Shown: positions 9,929 through 18,820 of the stretch, one piece after another | How the letters are laid out: each line of letters opens with the position of its first letter | How positions within the stretch are numbered: position 1 is the first letter of the stretch | Origin: Alphaproteobacteria bacterium | GTDB taxonomy: Bacteria; Pseudomonadota; Alphaproteobacteria; Thalassobaculales; Thalassobaculaceae | Reading direction: 5' to 3' | Length of the DNA stretch: 64,000 bases | Assembly: GCA_022822665.1 (NCBI GenBank) | Contig: JAJEAR010000012.1 | Span: 124,001-188,000 of the forward strand | Translations under genes and position numbers: made by a program | The notes under the pieces: generated by a model | Told to the model about the DNA's origin: nothing | Databases searched by the model: none | The model's input: the letters and a program-made list of their open reading frames with translations, nothing else

Positions 9929-10895
9929 CGCTTCCGCCTCCGTTCTGGTGCAGGTGACAGGTGACATGGCCGCCCGGGACCGTCGTGTGCACCGGGATGC
10001 GACTGGAACAGTCGTCCATGACATCGGCACAGCGCGGATGGAAGGTGCATCCCGAGGGAAGTTCAAGCGGATTGGGATAGGACGCCCCGAGGTGGGTGTC
10101 CGGCACGCCGAGCCCGGGATCCGGGGTCAGCACCGAGGCGAGCAGGGCGCGGGTGTAGGGGTGACGCGGCGCGGAGAACAGCACCTCCGCCGCGTTCTGC
10201 TCGACGATCCGGCCCAGGTACATCACTGCCGCCCGGGTGGCGATATGTTCGACGACCGCCAGGTTGTGACTGATCAGCAGGTAGGTCAGCCCGAGTTCGG
10301 CCCGGAGATCCTGCAACAGGTTCAGGATCTGCGACTGCACCGACACGTCGAGCGCCGAGGTGGGTTCGTCGCAGATGACCATCTTCGGCCGGTTGATCAG
10401 GGCGCGGGCGATCGCCACCCGCTGGCGCTGGCCGCCGGACAGCTGGTTCGGATAGGCGTTGAACAGCCGGCGCGGCAGTCCGACCAGCTCCATCATCTCC
10501 TCGGCCCGGCGTGTCCACCCTTCCGGTTCCGCCGCGCCCTGAACGCGCAGCGGCAGCGTGATGATGGAGCCGACCGTCTTGCGCGGATTGAGGGACGAGT
10601 AGGGGTCCTGGAATATCGGTTGGACCGCACGGGCGATGACCGACCGGTTCCAGCCGGCGATCGGCTTGCCGTCGAGCAGGATCTCGCCCTCGCTCGGCGA
10701 CAGCAGCCCCATCATCATCCGCGCGAGCGTGGTCTTGCCGCAGCCGGACTCGCCGACAAGCGCCATGACCTCGCCGGGTTCGATTGCAAGGTCGACGCCG
10801 TTGACGGCATGCAGCGGCCGTTTCGGACGCATGAACCCGCTGGAGATCATGAAGGTACGCCCGACGTCGCGCACCTCGATCACCGGGATGCTCAT
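9915..10895 (-). CDS. peptide ABC importer ATPase, DppF/OppF type
   Basis: The 326-residue ATPase has Walker A ([10 protein letters not shown]), signature L-S-G-G-Q-R-Q-R, Walker B with D-E-P-T-S-A-L-D, and the C-terminal oligopeptide-transporter extension with its cysteine-containing C-T-F-H-P-R-C segment, which in several relatives binds an Fe-S cluster. The start ATG overlaps the stop of the DppD-type gene as ATGA; an upstream in-frame ATG at 10925 lies inside that gene and is less likely. It powers the importer together with the preceding ATPase. Confidence 0.9.
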   Translation of the reverse strand: MSIPVIEVRDVGRTFMISSGFMRPKRPLHAVNGVDLAIEPGEVMALVGESGCGKTTLARMMMGLLSPSEGEILLDGKPIAGWNRSVIARAVQPIFQDPYSSLNPRKTVGSIITLPLRVQGAAEPEGWTRRAEEMMELVGLPRRLFNAYPNQLSGGQRQRVAIARALINRPKMVICDEPTSALDVSVQSQILNLLQDLRAELGLTYLLISHNLAVVEHIATRAAVMYLGRIVEQNAAEVLFSAPRHPYTRALLASVLTPDPGLGVPDTHLGASYPNPLELPSGCTFHPRCADVMDDCSSRIPVHTTVPGGHVTCHLHQNGGGSDAGT

Positions 10896-11884
10896 GGCTG
10901 CAGCTCCTCGGGCGAGAAGACGCACCGGACGCGGTGATCGGGCTCGAGCCCGTCGCCGAGGTCGACCGGCCGCGAGGTGCAGCGCCCGGTCGCGTGGCGA
11001 CAGCGCTCGGCGAAGTGGCAGCCCGGCATCTCGCCGATGAGCGAGGGAACGATGCCCGGAATCGACCCGAGATGGCTGCCCCGTGCGGTCTTGCCCGGGA
11101 TCGGGATGCAGTCAAGCAGGCCGCGGGTATAGGGGTGCGACGGCGTGGTGAAGATACGGTGCGCCGACCCTTCCTCGACGATCTGGCCGGCATACATCAC
11201 GGCTACGCGGTCGGCCACCCGAGCGACAACGCCGAGATCGTGCGTGATCAGGATCAGGCCGGTGTGGAACTCGCGCTGGAGTTCCGCCAGCAGGTGCAGG
11301 ATCTGCGCCTGGATGGTGACGTCGAGGGCGGTTGTCGGTTCGTCGGCGATGATAAGATCGGGCCCGCACATCAGTGCCATCGCGATCATGACCCGCTGGC
11401 GCAGTCCACCAGAGAGCTGGTGGGGGTACTGGCGCAGCCGGTTGGCGGCGGCGGTAATGCCGACCTTCTCCAGCAGCCAGACCGCCCGGTCGCGCGCCTC
11501 GGACATGCCGGACTGACCGTGCCGGCGCGGACCCTCGGTCAGCTGGTCGCCAATGGTGTAGGCCGGGTTGAGCGAGGTCATCGGCTCCTGGAAGATCATG
11601 CTCATCCGGTTGCCGCGGATGTCCGACATCTGGCGCTCGCCAATGCGCAGCATGTCGGTATTGTCAAGCACGAGGCGATCGGCACTGCGCGTCGCCCGGA
11701 GCGGCAGCAGGTCCATGATGGCGAGCGAGGTGAGCGACTTGCCGCACCCGGACTCACCCACGATCGCGACGGTCTCGCCCCGGTCGACGTGAAATCCCAC
11801 GTTCTGGACCGGGTGCAGCATTCCCGACGGCGTGGGGATGGCGACGCTCAGTCCCTCGACCTCGAGAATGCGCTCCGAGGCCAT
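10892..11884 (-). CDS. peptide ABC importer ATPase, DppD/OppD type
   Basis: The 330-residue ATPase shows Walker A (V-G-E-S-G-C-G-K-S), I-F-Q-E-P-M-T-S-L-N-P at the Q-loop, signature L-S-G-G-L-R-Q-R, and D-E-P-T-T-A-L-D. The C-terminal C-H-F-A-E-R-C motif is usual in the Dpp/Opp subfamily. It overlaps the upstream permease gene by one base (TGATG) and the downstream ATPase gene by four, consistent with coupled translation of the paired nucleotide-binding subunits. Confidence 0.9.
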   Translation of the reverse strand: MASERILEVEGLSVAIPTPSGMLHPVQNVGFHVDRGETVAIVGESGCGKSLTSLAIMDLLPLRATRSADRLVLDNTDMLRIGERQMSDIRGNRMSMIFQEPMTSLNPAYTIGDQLTEGPRRHGQSGMSEARDRAVWLLEKVGITAAANRLRQYPHQLSGGLRQRVMIAMALMCGPDLIIADEPTTALDVTIQAQILHLLAELQREFHTGLILITHDLGVVARVADRVAVMYAGQIVEEGSAHRIFTTPSHPYTRGLLDCIPIPGKTARGSHLGSIPGIVPSLIGEMPGCHFAERCRHATGRCTSRPVDLGDGLEPDHRVRCVFSPEELQP

Positions 11885-12789
11885 CAGTTGCGCCCGTCCG
11901 GAGCGGTCACGTCCCGCACGCCGTCACCCATCAGGTTGATCGACAGGACCAGCAGGAACAGGGCGGCGCCCGGAATGGCGATCAGCCAGCCGTCGAAGAA
12001 CATCATGCCCTTGGCCTCGGACACCATCAGGCCCCAGCTCGGCTCGGGCGGCTGCACCCCGAGCCCGAGGAACGAGAGGGCGGCCTCCAGCAGGATCGCG
12101 TGCGCCATCTCGATGGTGGCGACCACGATCAGGTGGTTCATGATGTTGGGCAGGATCTCGGTCAGCACGATGCGGGCGGTCGAACAGCCGGTCGCCTCGG
12201 CCGCGGTGACAAAGTCGAGCGATCGGACCTGCATGGTCGCGCTGCGCATCACCACCGCGAACCGGTCCCAGATCAGCAGGCCAAGCACCCAGATCACCAC
12301 GGTGAGCGACGAGCCGACCAGGCTGACCACGGCGATCGCAACCAGCACCACCGGCATCGACAGCCGCGTGGTGATGATGAAGTTGGCAATCATGTCGACC
12401 CGACCGCCGAAATACCCGGCAATCACGCCGATGGCGGTGCCGATCAGCCCGGAGATCAGCATCGCCGAGAACCCGATCAGCAGCGAGATCCGCGCGCCCC
12501 AGAACAGCCGCGACAGGTAGTCGCGGCCGAGCTGGTCGGTGCCGAGCAGGTGCTCGGTGGTCACCTTCGGGCTGTCGAACCAGATCGGGGGAATGAGCTT
12601 GCGGTCGAGCACCTGGTCATAGGGATCGTGCGGGGAGATCCAGGGTGCCAGCAGCGCCATCAGGATTATGATTACCAGCACCGCCGTGCCGATGATCAGC
12701 CCGGCATGGCCGAAGACGCGCCGACGCAGCAGGGCTGCCGGCGAGGGCTCCAGGATTTCGTTCGCGGTCGGCAGGCTGCGTGTCGCCAT
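11884..12789 (-). CDS. peptide ABC importer permease, DppC/OppC type
   Basis: The 301-residue inner-membrane permease has an N-terminal transmembrane helix near 28-50, the DppC-type periplasmic loop (H-P-Y-D style followed by L-L-G-T-D-Q-L-G-R-D), and the EAA loop E-A-T-G-C-S-T-A-R-I that docks on the ATPase. Five further hydrophobic segments complete the usual six. It follows the DppB-type gene by one base, so the two permeases form a heterodimer made from one transcript. Confidence 0.9.
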   Translation of the reverse strand: MATRSLPTANEILEPSPAALLRRRVFGHAGLIIGTAVLVIIILMALLAPWISPHDPYDQVLDRKLIPPIWFDSPKVTTEHLLGTDQLGRDYLSRLFWGARISLLIGFSAMLISGLIGTAIGVIAGYFGGRVDMIANFIITTRLSMPVVLVAIAVVSLVGSSLTVVIWVLGLLIWDRFAVVMRSATMQVRSLDFVTAAEATGCSTARIVLTEILPNIMNHLIVVATIEMAHAILLEAALSFLGLGVQPPEPSWGLMVSEAKGMMFFDGWLIAIPGAALFLLVLSINLMGDGVRDVTAPDGRN

Positions 12790-12790
12790 G

Positions 12791-13708
12791 TCAGGCCACC
12801 CTGATCCGCGGATCGAGCCAGGCGTTCAGCATGTCGGCCAGCAGGGTCAGCAGGATGTAGAACACGCTGAGCACGAGCACGATCGCCTGCATCATCGGCA
12901 GGTCGGCGCGCTGGATCGATTCCCATGCGAGGAAGCCGAGACCGTTGATGGCAAAGATGGTCTCGATCACGATCGAGCCGCCGAGCATGAAGCCGAACTG
13001 AACGGCCGCGAGCGAGATCACCGGCAGGATCGCGTTGCGAAGCGCGTGCTTGAACAGCACCGTGACCGGCCGCAGCCCCTTGGCACGGGCGGTACGGATG
13101 TAGTCGGCGGAAAGCACCTCGAGCATTCCCGCCCTGGTCAGGCGCATCGCCGCCGGAGTGATGTAGTAGCCGAGCGCGATCGAGGGCATGACGAAGTTGG
13201 CCCACGAGTCGCTGCCGGTGATCGGCAGCAGCCGCCAGATGATGCCGAGCCACAGCATGAGCGTCAGGGCGAACCAGAAGCTCGGCATCGCCTGACCGAT
13301 CACCGCGATGGTGAGCGCGGTGCGGTCGATCAGGCTGTTCGGCCTGATCGCCGCAAGAACGCCAAGCGGGATCGACAGGACCAGCGCGAACACCAGCGCG
13401 CACAGGCCGAGCATCATGGTGGTGGGAAGGCGCTCGAAGATGACCAGGGCCACCGGTTGCTTGAGGTAGTGCGACTGCCCGAAGTCGCCCTGCAGGGCCT
13501 TGAACAGCCAGTCGCCGTACTGGACCAGGATCGGTCGGTCATACCCGTAGTAGGTGCGGATGGACTCGATGTCCTCCTCGGTCGCCGCCTCGCCCGCCAG
13601 CGCCACCGCCGGGTCGCCGGACAGGTAGATCATCGAGAACGTGATCAGCGAGACGGTGAGCGCCACCAGGACGGCAACGCCGAGTCGTCGAAGCAGGTAG
13701 GTAAACAT
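12791..13708 (-). CDS. peptide ABC importer permease, DppB/OppB type
   Basis: The 305-residue permease begins M-F-T-Y-L-L-R-R-L-G, the hallmark DppB start, and carries six membrane segments and the EAA loop T-A-R-A-K-G-L near 230. It is the first permease gene after the binding-protein gene, separated by 69 bases that hold a strong hairpin. A GGGGG run lies shortly before the start codon. It pairs with the downstream DppC-type subunit. Confidence 0.9.
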   Translation of the reverse strand: MFTYLLRRLGVAVLVALTVSLITFSMIYLSGDPAVALAGEAATEEDIESIRTYYGYDRPILVQYGDWLFKALQGDFGQSHYLKQPVALVIFERLPTTMMLGLCALVFALVLSIPLGVLAAIRPNSLIDRTALTIAVIGQAMPSFWFALTLMLWLGIIWRLLPITGSDSWANFVMPSIALGYYITPAAMRLTRAGMLEVLSADYIRTARAKGLRPVTVLFKHALRNAILPVISLAAVQFGFMLGGSIVIETIFAINGLGFLAWESIQRADLPMMQAIVLVLSVFYILLTLLADMLNAWLDPRIRVA

Positions 13709-13746
13709 CGACCCCCGGTCCGGACGTAGTCCGTAGGCAGGAAAGG

Positions 13747-13771
13747 GCCCCGCCGGCCGAGCCGGCGGGGC
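13747..13771 (-). terminator. perfect 11-bp hairpin between binding-protein and permease genes
   Basis: An 11-base arm GCCCCGCCGGC is followed, after a CGA loop, by its exact reverse complement. It lies seven bases after the stop of the binding-protein gene and 38 bases before the permease start. There is no T-run. Such hairpins commonly stabilise the upstream mRNA 3' end or weaken read-through, so that the binding protein is made in excess over membrane subunits. Confidence 0.6.
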
Positions 13772-13777
13772 GGTACG

Positions 13778-15313
13778 CTACTTCCACTTGGCCGCGTAGA
13801 AACGCGGGATCTCGTCGGACGTGGTCTGGAAGTCCAGGTCCTTCGCGTAGACATAGTACTTGGCGTAGGTGAACATCGGCAGCCAGTACAGCTCGCCCGA
13901 GATCCGCTCCAGCGCCTTCTTGTACGCCGCCTCGCGGTCCGCCGGGTTGGTGCTGCTGTCGCCCTCGGCGACCCAGGCCACCACCTCGGGATCCTTCGCC
14001 GGGTCGTCACGGCCGCCGGAGAAGAAGTGGCTGGTGATTGCCGAGACGTCCGGGATCGAGCTCGAGCCCCACGTCATGTGGTTGATCGGGGTCTCGCCTT
14101 CCCAGACCAGGTCGCGCAGCGCGCGGTACTGCAGGAAGGTCAGCTTGGCCTCGATTCCGACCTTCTTCAGGTCACCGATTACCGCTTCCGTGTATTCCCG
14201 CTGGCGATAGGCGTAGATGTCGAACTCGAACCCGTCCGGATGTCCCGCCTCCGCGAGCAACGCCTTGGCCTTTTCCGGATCGAAGTCCCACCTCGGCACG
14301 TCCTGGGTGCAGCCGAACTGGTCGGGATGGCACGCGGAGTGGATCACGACCGATGCCGGGCCGACCAGGTTGCGGGTGATCGACTCGCGGTCGATGGCGT
14401 GGGCTACCGCGGCGCGGATGCGCTTGTCGGTAAAGAAGGTCTGCCCGCTGTCACCGTCGACGTCAAACGCGAGGTACGAAACCCGCATGGTCTTCGCGTT
14501 CTCCACCGTGACCTGGCCGGACTCTTCCAGCCGTTCGGCCTGGTCCTTCGGCACGTCCCACATCCAGTCGAGCCCGCCGGTCAGCATCTCGGCGATCTGC
14601 GTGTTCATCTCCTTGATGGTGCGGAACCGGATATTGCCGATGGAGGGCTGGCCCTTCGGCGAGCCCTGCATGTAGGTGTCGTTCTTTTCCCACAGCACGT
14701 ATTCGCCGGCCTTGACCTCGACGAAGCGGTACGGGCCGGTGCCGACGGCCCGGACGGCGCCGTAGTCCTTCTTGCCATCCGCTGCCGTCGGCGCACTGTC
14801 ATAGTGGCCTTCCGGCACGATGAAGACGGCGTTCGACAGGTAGGCGAGCGCGGCCGGGAATGGATTGACAAGGTGGATGCGGACCTTGTGCGATCCGAGC
14901 GCCTCGGCACTCTTCATCCAGCTCACGTTCTTGGGCGTGAGCACGCCGCTGTCGGGCGAGGAGACATGGTTGATGGTGTAGACCACGTCTTCGGCGCCGA
15001 AGCTGCTGCCGTCGTGAAACACGACGCCCTCGCGCAGCTCGAGATCCATGGTCACGTTGTCGACCCAGTTCCACGAGGTCGCCAGCAACGGCTTGTAGTC
15101 GCCGGTATCCAGGTCGCGGAACAGCAGGGCGTCCCAGCCGAGATGGCCCATGACCACGAGTTCACGAGTGTTGTTGTAGTAGGGATCGACAACCGCAACC
15201 TCGCGGTCGGTCGCCCAGTTCAGGGTATCGTCCGACTTGCCCGCGTGCGCCGGGCCGAACCAGGTACTGGCGCCCAGGGCACACGCAGCGGCAAACAGGA
15301 TCTGTCGTCTCAT
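13778..15313 (-). CDS. peptide-type ABC importer substrate-binding protein (SBP_bac_5)
   Basis: The 511-residue periplasmic protein has an N-terminal signal peptide (positively charged start, hydrophobic core, probable cleavage after A-H-A near residue 24). It has the family 5 extracellular-solute-binding fold, with V-F-H-D-G-S-S-F-G-A-E-D-V-V-Y near 95-110. Family members bind peptides, nickel, opines or other compounds, so the ligand is open. AGGAGGAC precedes the ATG. It is the first gene of the minus-strand operon and is divergent from the cytochrome gene across 204 bases. Confidence 0.88.
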   Translation of the reverse strand: MRRQILFAAACALGASTWFGPAHAGKSDDTLNWATDREVAVVDPYYNNTRELVVMGHLGWDALLFRDLDTGDYKPLLATSWNWVDNVTMDLELREGVVFHDGSSFGAEDVVYTINHVSSPDSGVLTPKNVSWMKSAEALGSHKVRIHLVNPFPAALAYLSNAVFIVPEGHYDSAPTAADGKKDYGAVRAVGTGPYRFVEVKAGEYVLWEKNDTYMQGSPKGQPSIGNIRFRTIKEMNTQIAEMLTGGLDWMWDVPKDQAERLEESGQVTVENAKTMRVSYLAFDVDGDSGQTFFTDKRIRAAVAHAIDRESITRNLVGPASVVIHSACHPDQFGCTQDVPRWDFDPEKAKALLAEAGHPDGFEFDIYAYRQREYTEAVIGDLKKVGIEAKLTFLQYRALRDLVWEGETPINHMTWGSSSIPDVSAITSHFFSGGRDDPAKDPEVVAWVAEGDSSTNPADREAAYKKALERISGELYWLPMFTYAKYYVYAKDLDFQTTSDEIPRFYAAKWK

Positions 15314-15517
15314 GCCGTCTGTCCTCCTCGTCTCGGGTTCCGGACAGCCTGCGCGGGGCGTGCTGCCGGTCGGTGACGCACCTTAACCCAAACCCGCCAG
15401 TCGCACACAGGAAATGCTCCCGATCCGCCCGGTCCGCCGTATCGACACGTGGCCGTGAAAAACGCTACCGTCGCCCGGGAGGGGAAAATGTACCGCCGGG
15501 CCGGGGAGGAGAACGCC

Positions 15518-16315
15518 ATGATCCTGCTGCCGAGAGCAGTCGCGACATGCTGTCTTGCCGTGCTGCTTGCCGGCAACGTCGCGGCGGCCCCGATGCCCCC
15601 GCCCGGGGAGCTGGGCGGGATCATGGAAACCCCGGCGCAGGACGTGACAGTGGTGGAGCCGCATCTGCTCGGGAACGGCGCCGACGCCACCACGCGCTAC
15701 CTCGCCTACCCTGCTCTCGACGTGCTGGCAGCGCTGTTCGGGTCCGGCTGGCGCGAGGGGACAGAGGCCGTCGAGTTCCGGGCCCTGGACGGGTATGTCG
15801 CGCGGATCGGGATCGAGCGGTTCGACGCCGACACGGCGTTCCTGGCGTTCGCGCGCGCCGACGGCGCGCCGTTTACCGTCGACAACCTGGGCCAGAACGA
15901 GACCGGCGTCCCGCTCGGGCCGTACTACCTGATCTGGGATAACATCACCAATCCGGACCTGGTGCGCGCCGGGGCCTCGGGCTGGCCCTACCAGGTCGCG
16001 GAGATCGCGCCGGTGCGCCGCGCCGACACCCTGCCCCTGCCGCCGGGGCTCGAGCGGGCCGCCGGGCTCACGCGCGAGAAGTGCCTGGTCTGCCACCAAC
16101 TGAACGGGATCGGCGGTACCAAGGCCGAGGGAAACCTTGCCCGGATGGTCAAGGCCTGGGACGAGGAGGACTTCCTGACCCTGGTGCTGACGCCCGCGGC
16201 GCAACGCGAGGGTTCGACCATGCCCGCCCTGACGGAAACGCTGCCGGAAGCCGAGCGCCGCGCCATGGCCCGCGCCATCTTCAGCTATCTCGTCGCGGTT
16301 CCGGTCACGCCCTGA
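15518..16315 (+). CDS. exported monohaem c-type cytochrome with a sulfite-oxidase-like fold region
   Basis: The 265-residue protein has a signal peptide (about 1-24) and a single C-L-V-C-H haem-c site at 189-193, with Met235 in S-T-M-P as the likely axial ligand. Residues about 60-110 (A-L-D-V-L, then V-E-F-R-A-L-D-G-Y-V-A-R-I) resemble the molybdopterin-domain region of sulfite-oxidase-like proteins. The only mature-region cysteines are the haem ones, so a molybdenum cofactor is unlikely. GGGGAGGAG lies shortly before the chosen ATG. It stands alone between the divergent importer operon and a convergent hydrolase gene. Confidence 0.75.
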   Translation: MILLPRAVATCCLAVLLAGNVAAAPMPPPGELGGIMETPAQDVTVVEPHLLGNGADATTRYLAYPALDVLAALFGSGWREGTEAVEFRALDGYVARIGIERFDADTAFLAFARADGAPFTVDNLGQNETGVPLGPYYLIWDNITNPDLVRAGASGWPYQVAEIAPVRRADTLPLPPGLERAAGLTREKCLVCHQLNGIGGTKAEGNLARMVKAWDEEDFLTLVLTPAAQREGSTMPALTETLPEAERRAMARAIFSYLVAVPVTP

Positions 16316-16391
16316 GCATCACGCCGGGCGGGCATCCGGCGCGACGGCGCCCGGGTCCCGCACAACACCGGCGTCACGCGACCTCACGGGA

Positions 16392-17237
16392 TCAGATCAC
16401 GGCCGGGCTCGCTGACGGGCGACCACGATGCCGCTCGAGAAAATCCACGACCAACCTGTTGAAGACATCGGGTTGTTCGATGTTGAGGAGGTGGCCGGTC
16501 TCCGGCAACAGCACGAACTCCGACCCGGGGATTTCGGCATGCATTCGGTGGCCGAATTCCGGTCGGGCAAGCGTGTCGGCTTCACCGAACAGCAACAGTG
16601 TCGGGCAGGCAATGTCTCCGAGTGCGACATCCTGCTCGTAGGTCGCCGTTGCCTCGATGGTCTTGATGTAGCTCTCGGGGTGGACCGCCGCGATCGAGGC
16701 GACGAGTTCCTCGTAGTGCGCCGGATCCGCCTTCGGACCGAGGAGCGTGCGCGCGACACCGGGCGCCATCTCCCGCGGAGTCTTGCCCTCGAGAAGCGGC
16801 TGCTTTCTCAGGCGAATGAACTCTTCGCGATCTTCCCGCGAAACCGTGCGGGAAAACCCAGGCATGGTCGCGCACAGGGTGAGCGTCAGGATCCGTCCGG
16901 CGTGGTTCGCATGGAAGTCCTGCAGGATGCGCCCGCCCATCGACAGGCCAACGAGATGCGCCCGGTCAACCTCGAGATGGTCAAGAAACCGGGCCAGATC
17001 GGCGCTGAATTCGGAAAACTCCAGGGGGCCGTTGTAATCCTCCGACTCGCCGTAGCCCCGCGCGTCCCAGGCGATGGCGCGAAACCCGGCCCGGGCCACT
17101 ACCGGCAGTTGCCGTCGCCAGTTGGTCCGGTTTCCGCCGATCCCGTGCAGGAAGATCACTGTCTCTCCGTCACCGATCGTGTCGTAGGCCAGTGCCGGCT
17201 GCCCGGGCGCGCGGAACCTGCGGGTCTCGAGGGTCAT
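16392..17237 (-). CDS. alpha/beta hydrolase
   Basis: The 281-residue protein has the alpha/beta-hydrolase signature: oxyanion H-G-I-G-G at 31-35, D-A-R-G-Y-G-E-S at 58-65, nucleophile Ser99 in G-L-S-M-G-G, a catalytic acid in L-F-G-E-A-D-T, and histidine in E-T-G-H-L-L. It resembles 3-oxoadipate enol-lactonase-like hydrolases, but no aromatic-pathway neighbours are present, so the substrate stays open. Longer in-frame starts exist upstream; the chosen ATG begins at the conserved N-terminus of the fold. It converges on the cytochrome gene. Confidence 0.8.
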   Translation of the reverse strand: MTLETRRFRAPGQPALAYDTIGDGETVIFLHGIGGNRTNWRRQLPVVARAGFRAIAWDARGYGESEDYNGPLEFSEFSADLARFLDHLEVDRAHLVGLSMGGRILQDFHANHAGRILTLTLCATMPGFSRTVSREDREEFIRLRKQPLLEGKTPREMAPGVARTLLGPKADPAHYEELVASIAAVHPESYIKTIEATATYEQDVALGDIACPTLLLFGEADTLARPEFGHRMHAEIPGSEFVLLPETGHLLNIEQPDVFNRLVVDFLERHRGRPSASPAVI

Positions 17238-17450
17238 GTCGATCGTCCCGTGTGTAAAACTTCCGGCGGGTCGCCGGCTGCGCAAGAGGGCGTGAAGTCC
17301 GGTCGCACTCCACTCACCCGCAGCGCTCCGACCACCCCCGACCGGCCCGCACGCAAGACACCGCTTGCCTGCGGGCGCTGAAGGCCTTGTGGCCCTTTCG
17401 GCGTGGCCTGGCAATGCTCCGCAACGCGGGCGCGGCCCGGCCGGCCCGCA

Positions 17451-18113
17451 TCAGTCACGCAGCCTGCCTTCCGCATGGGCCCGGGCACAGACATAGTGCC
17501 AGTTGGTAAATGGCTTCCCGTATCGGCGAAGCGTGCAGCCGGGGGCCGCGTCACCGTGCGGCGTCTTGCCGGCATAGAAGATGGTCCGATCGCCCCGCGC
17601 GTTCGCGGTCAGCCTGCAGAACAACGGGATGTAGCTGCGACCACCGAAGAACGTGATCGGCTCTTCGACGTCGTCGGGCAGGGGGAAATCCTCAAAGGAA
17701 TCCCCGGGCTTTCTTTGCTTGTACCGTTCGGCATTGCTGAAGGTGATGTCGTAGCCGGGTGTCAGGAAGTCCGCGCGGATCAGCCCCCAACCGGCCGACA
17801 GGATGTAGAGGCGCTCGGTTCCGTAGTGACAGGCCAGCTTCTGGTATGCCGGGTTCTTGTAGAGTTTCCAGGCAGGCAGGAGTCCGAGAGGATTGGCGCC
17901 CGGCGCACTCTTATGCTTCTCGTTGTACTCCTGAAGCACGGTCCGCCAGGATTTCCCCGTGTCCGAAACATCATCCGGCCGGGCACGGAGTTCGCCCGTG
18001 CCGGCGGGTGCGGCATCCGGCTTCGCCACGAAGACGACGTTCCGGCCATCGCGCGTGCGCAGATGGCCCGCGTGGGGCTGTTTCCCCGATGCGCACTGAA
18101 TGACGATGATCAC
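17451..18113 (-). CDS. uncharacterised protein, YaaA/DUF6884-like
   Basis: The 220-residue protein begins I-I-V-I-Q-C-A-S-G-K after a GTG start that overlaps the stop of the upstream gene as GTGA. The early C-A-S-G-K and the later Y-I-L-S-A-G-W-G-L-I followed by P-G-Y-D-I-T-F-S resemble the first strand and the S-A-x-x-G-L segment of the YaaA/DUF6884-type fold. No catalytic role can be assigned. Tight coupling to a GIY-YIG nuclease-like gene suggests a two-protein cassette. The similarity is from motifs only and needs profile confirmation. Confidence 0.6.
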   Translation of the reverse strand: MIIVIQCASGKQPHAGHLRTRDGRNVVFVAKPDAAPAGTGELRARPDDVSDTGKSWRTVLQEYNEKHKSAPGANPLGLLPAWKLYKNPAYQKLACHYGTERLYILSAGWGLIRADFLTPGYDITFSNAERYKQRKPGDSFEDFPLPDDVEEPITFFGGRSYIPLFCRLTANARGDRTIFYAGKTPHGDAAPGCTLRRYGKPFTNWHYVCARAHAEGRLRD

Positions 18114-18820
18114 CCGGCGCTCTCCGCCTGATCGACCAGGTCCGCCAGCATGTCGATGAAGGCGGGATCGTAGTCTTCCTCGACATGGTTCGAGTTCCAC
18201 AGCCCGGATTTCCGAACCTTTTCCCGATCGCTATGGGACCCAAGCCAGGTGCTGGAAGGAGGGTCGATGACCTCCCTGCCTCGGTTGCTGAGCAGGGCAA
18301 TCGAGTTTCGCTCGATGAACCCGCGCCGACTGCCCGGGCCCGCGTCATCTCCGATCGCAAGCCAGAGAAACGGCATCGCGCCGATCTCCTCGCTCACGGC
18401 CCGTTCAAGCTCCAGTTCGCGCGCCCGGACCTCGCGTGGTACTCCGCCGCGGCTGCTGCCCCAGGTCGGGCACTCGAGCCCGTCCCTTCTGATCAGCGCC
18501 GCACCCACGATGAGCCGGAAGATCGAGCCCCGGTGATTGCCTCCGCCGGATCTGACGGTTCCCTTGTGCTGTTTCAGGCGTCGCCAGAGCGTGGTGCGGG
18601 AACCGGCCTTCAGGGCATGGGTGCCGACGCGCACGATGCGCGGACCGGTCCCGCTTTCGGTGCGGACCTCACCGGGTTCGTGGAAGAAGTACATACCTCG
18701 CATCGGCCAGGACATGCCGCCGGAACACTCGCACAACCGGCGCGCGCCCCCCGACTTCTCCTCAAGCGCACTCAACAGGTCGTGGAACCGGCGAAGGTGT
18801 TCCAGTCGCGACGATGCCAT
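18110..18820 (-). CDS. GIY-YIG nuclease-like protein
   Basis: The 236-residue protein has the ordered marks of a GIY-YIG nuclease: G-M-Y at 42-44 in place of GIY, R-V-G at 64-66 in place of YIG, T-T-L-W-R-R-L-K-Q-H with Arg80/81 and His85, and a late F-I-E-R-N with Glu170 in the place of the metal-binding glutamate. The G-N-H-R-G-S-I-F-R stretch at 94-102 is distinctive. The gene is coupled to the YaaA/DUF6884-like gene by a four-base overlap. The 447 bases upstream hold no recognisable gene. DNA cleavage in defence or a selfish role are possibilities; neither is shown. Confidence 0.65.
   Translation of the reverse strand: MASSRLEHLRRFHDLLSALEEKSGGARRLCECSGGMSWPMRGMYFFHEPGEVRTESGTGPRIVRVGTHALKAGSRTTLWRRLKQHKGTVRSGGGNHRGSIFRLIVGAALIRRDGLECPTWGSSRGGVPREVRARELELERAVSEEIGAMPFLWLAIGDDAGPGSRRGFIERNSIALLSNRGREVIDPPSSTWLGSHSDREKVRKSGLWNSNHVEEDYDPAFIDMLADLVDQAESAG

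Noticed and set aside
16324-16354. Inverted repeat CCGGGCG/CGCCCGG between the convergent cytochrome and hydrolase genes
   Set aside because: Seven bases with a 17-base loop and no T-run is common by chance in such GC-rich DNA, so a terminator was not called.
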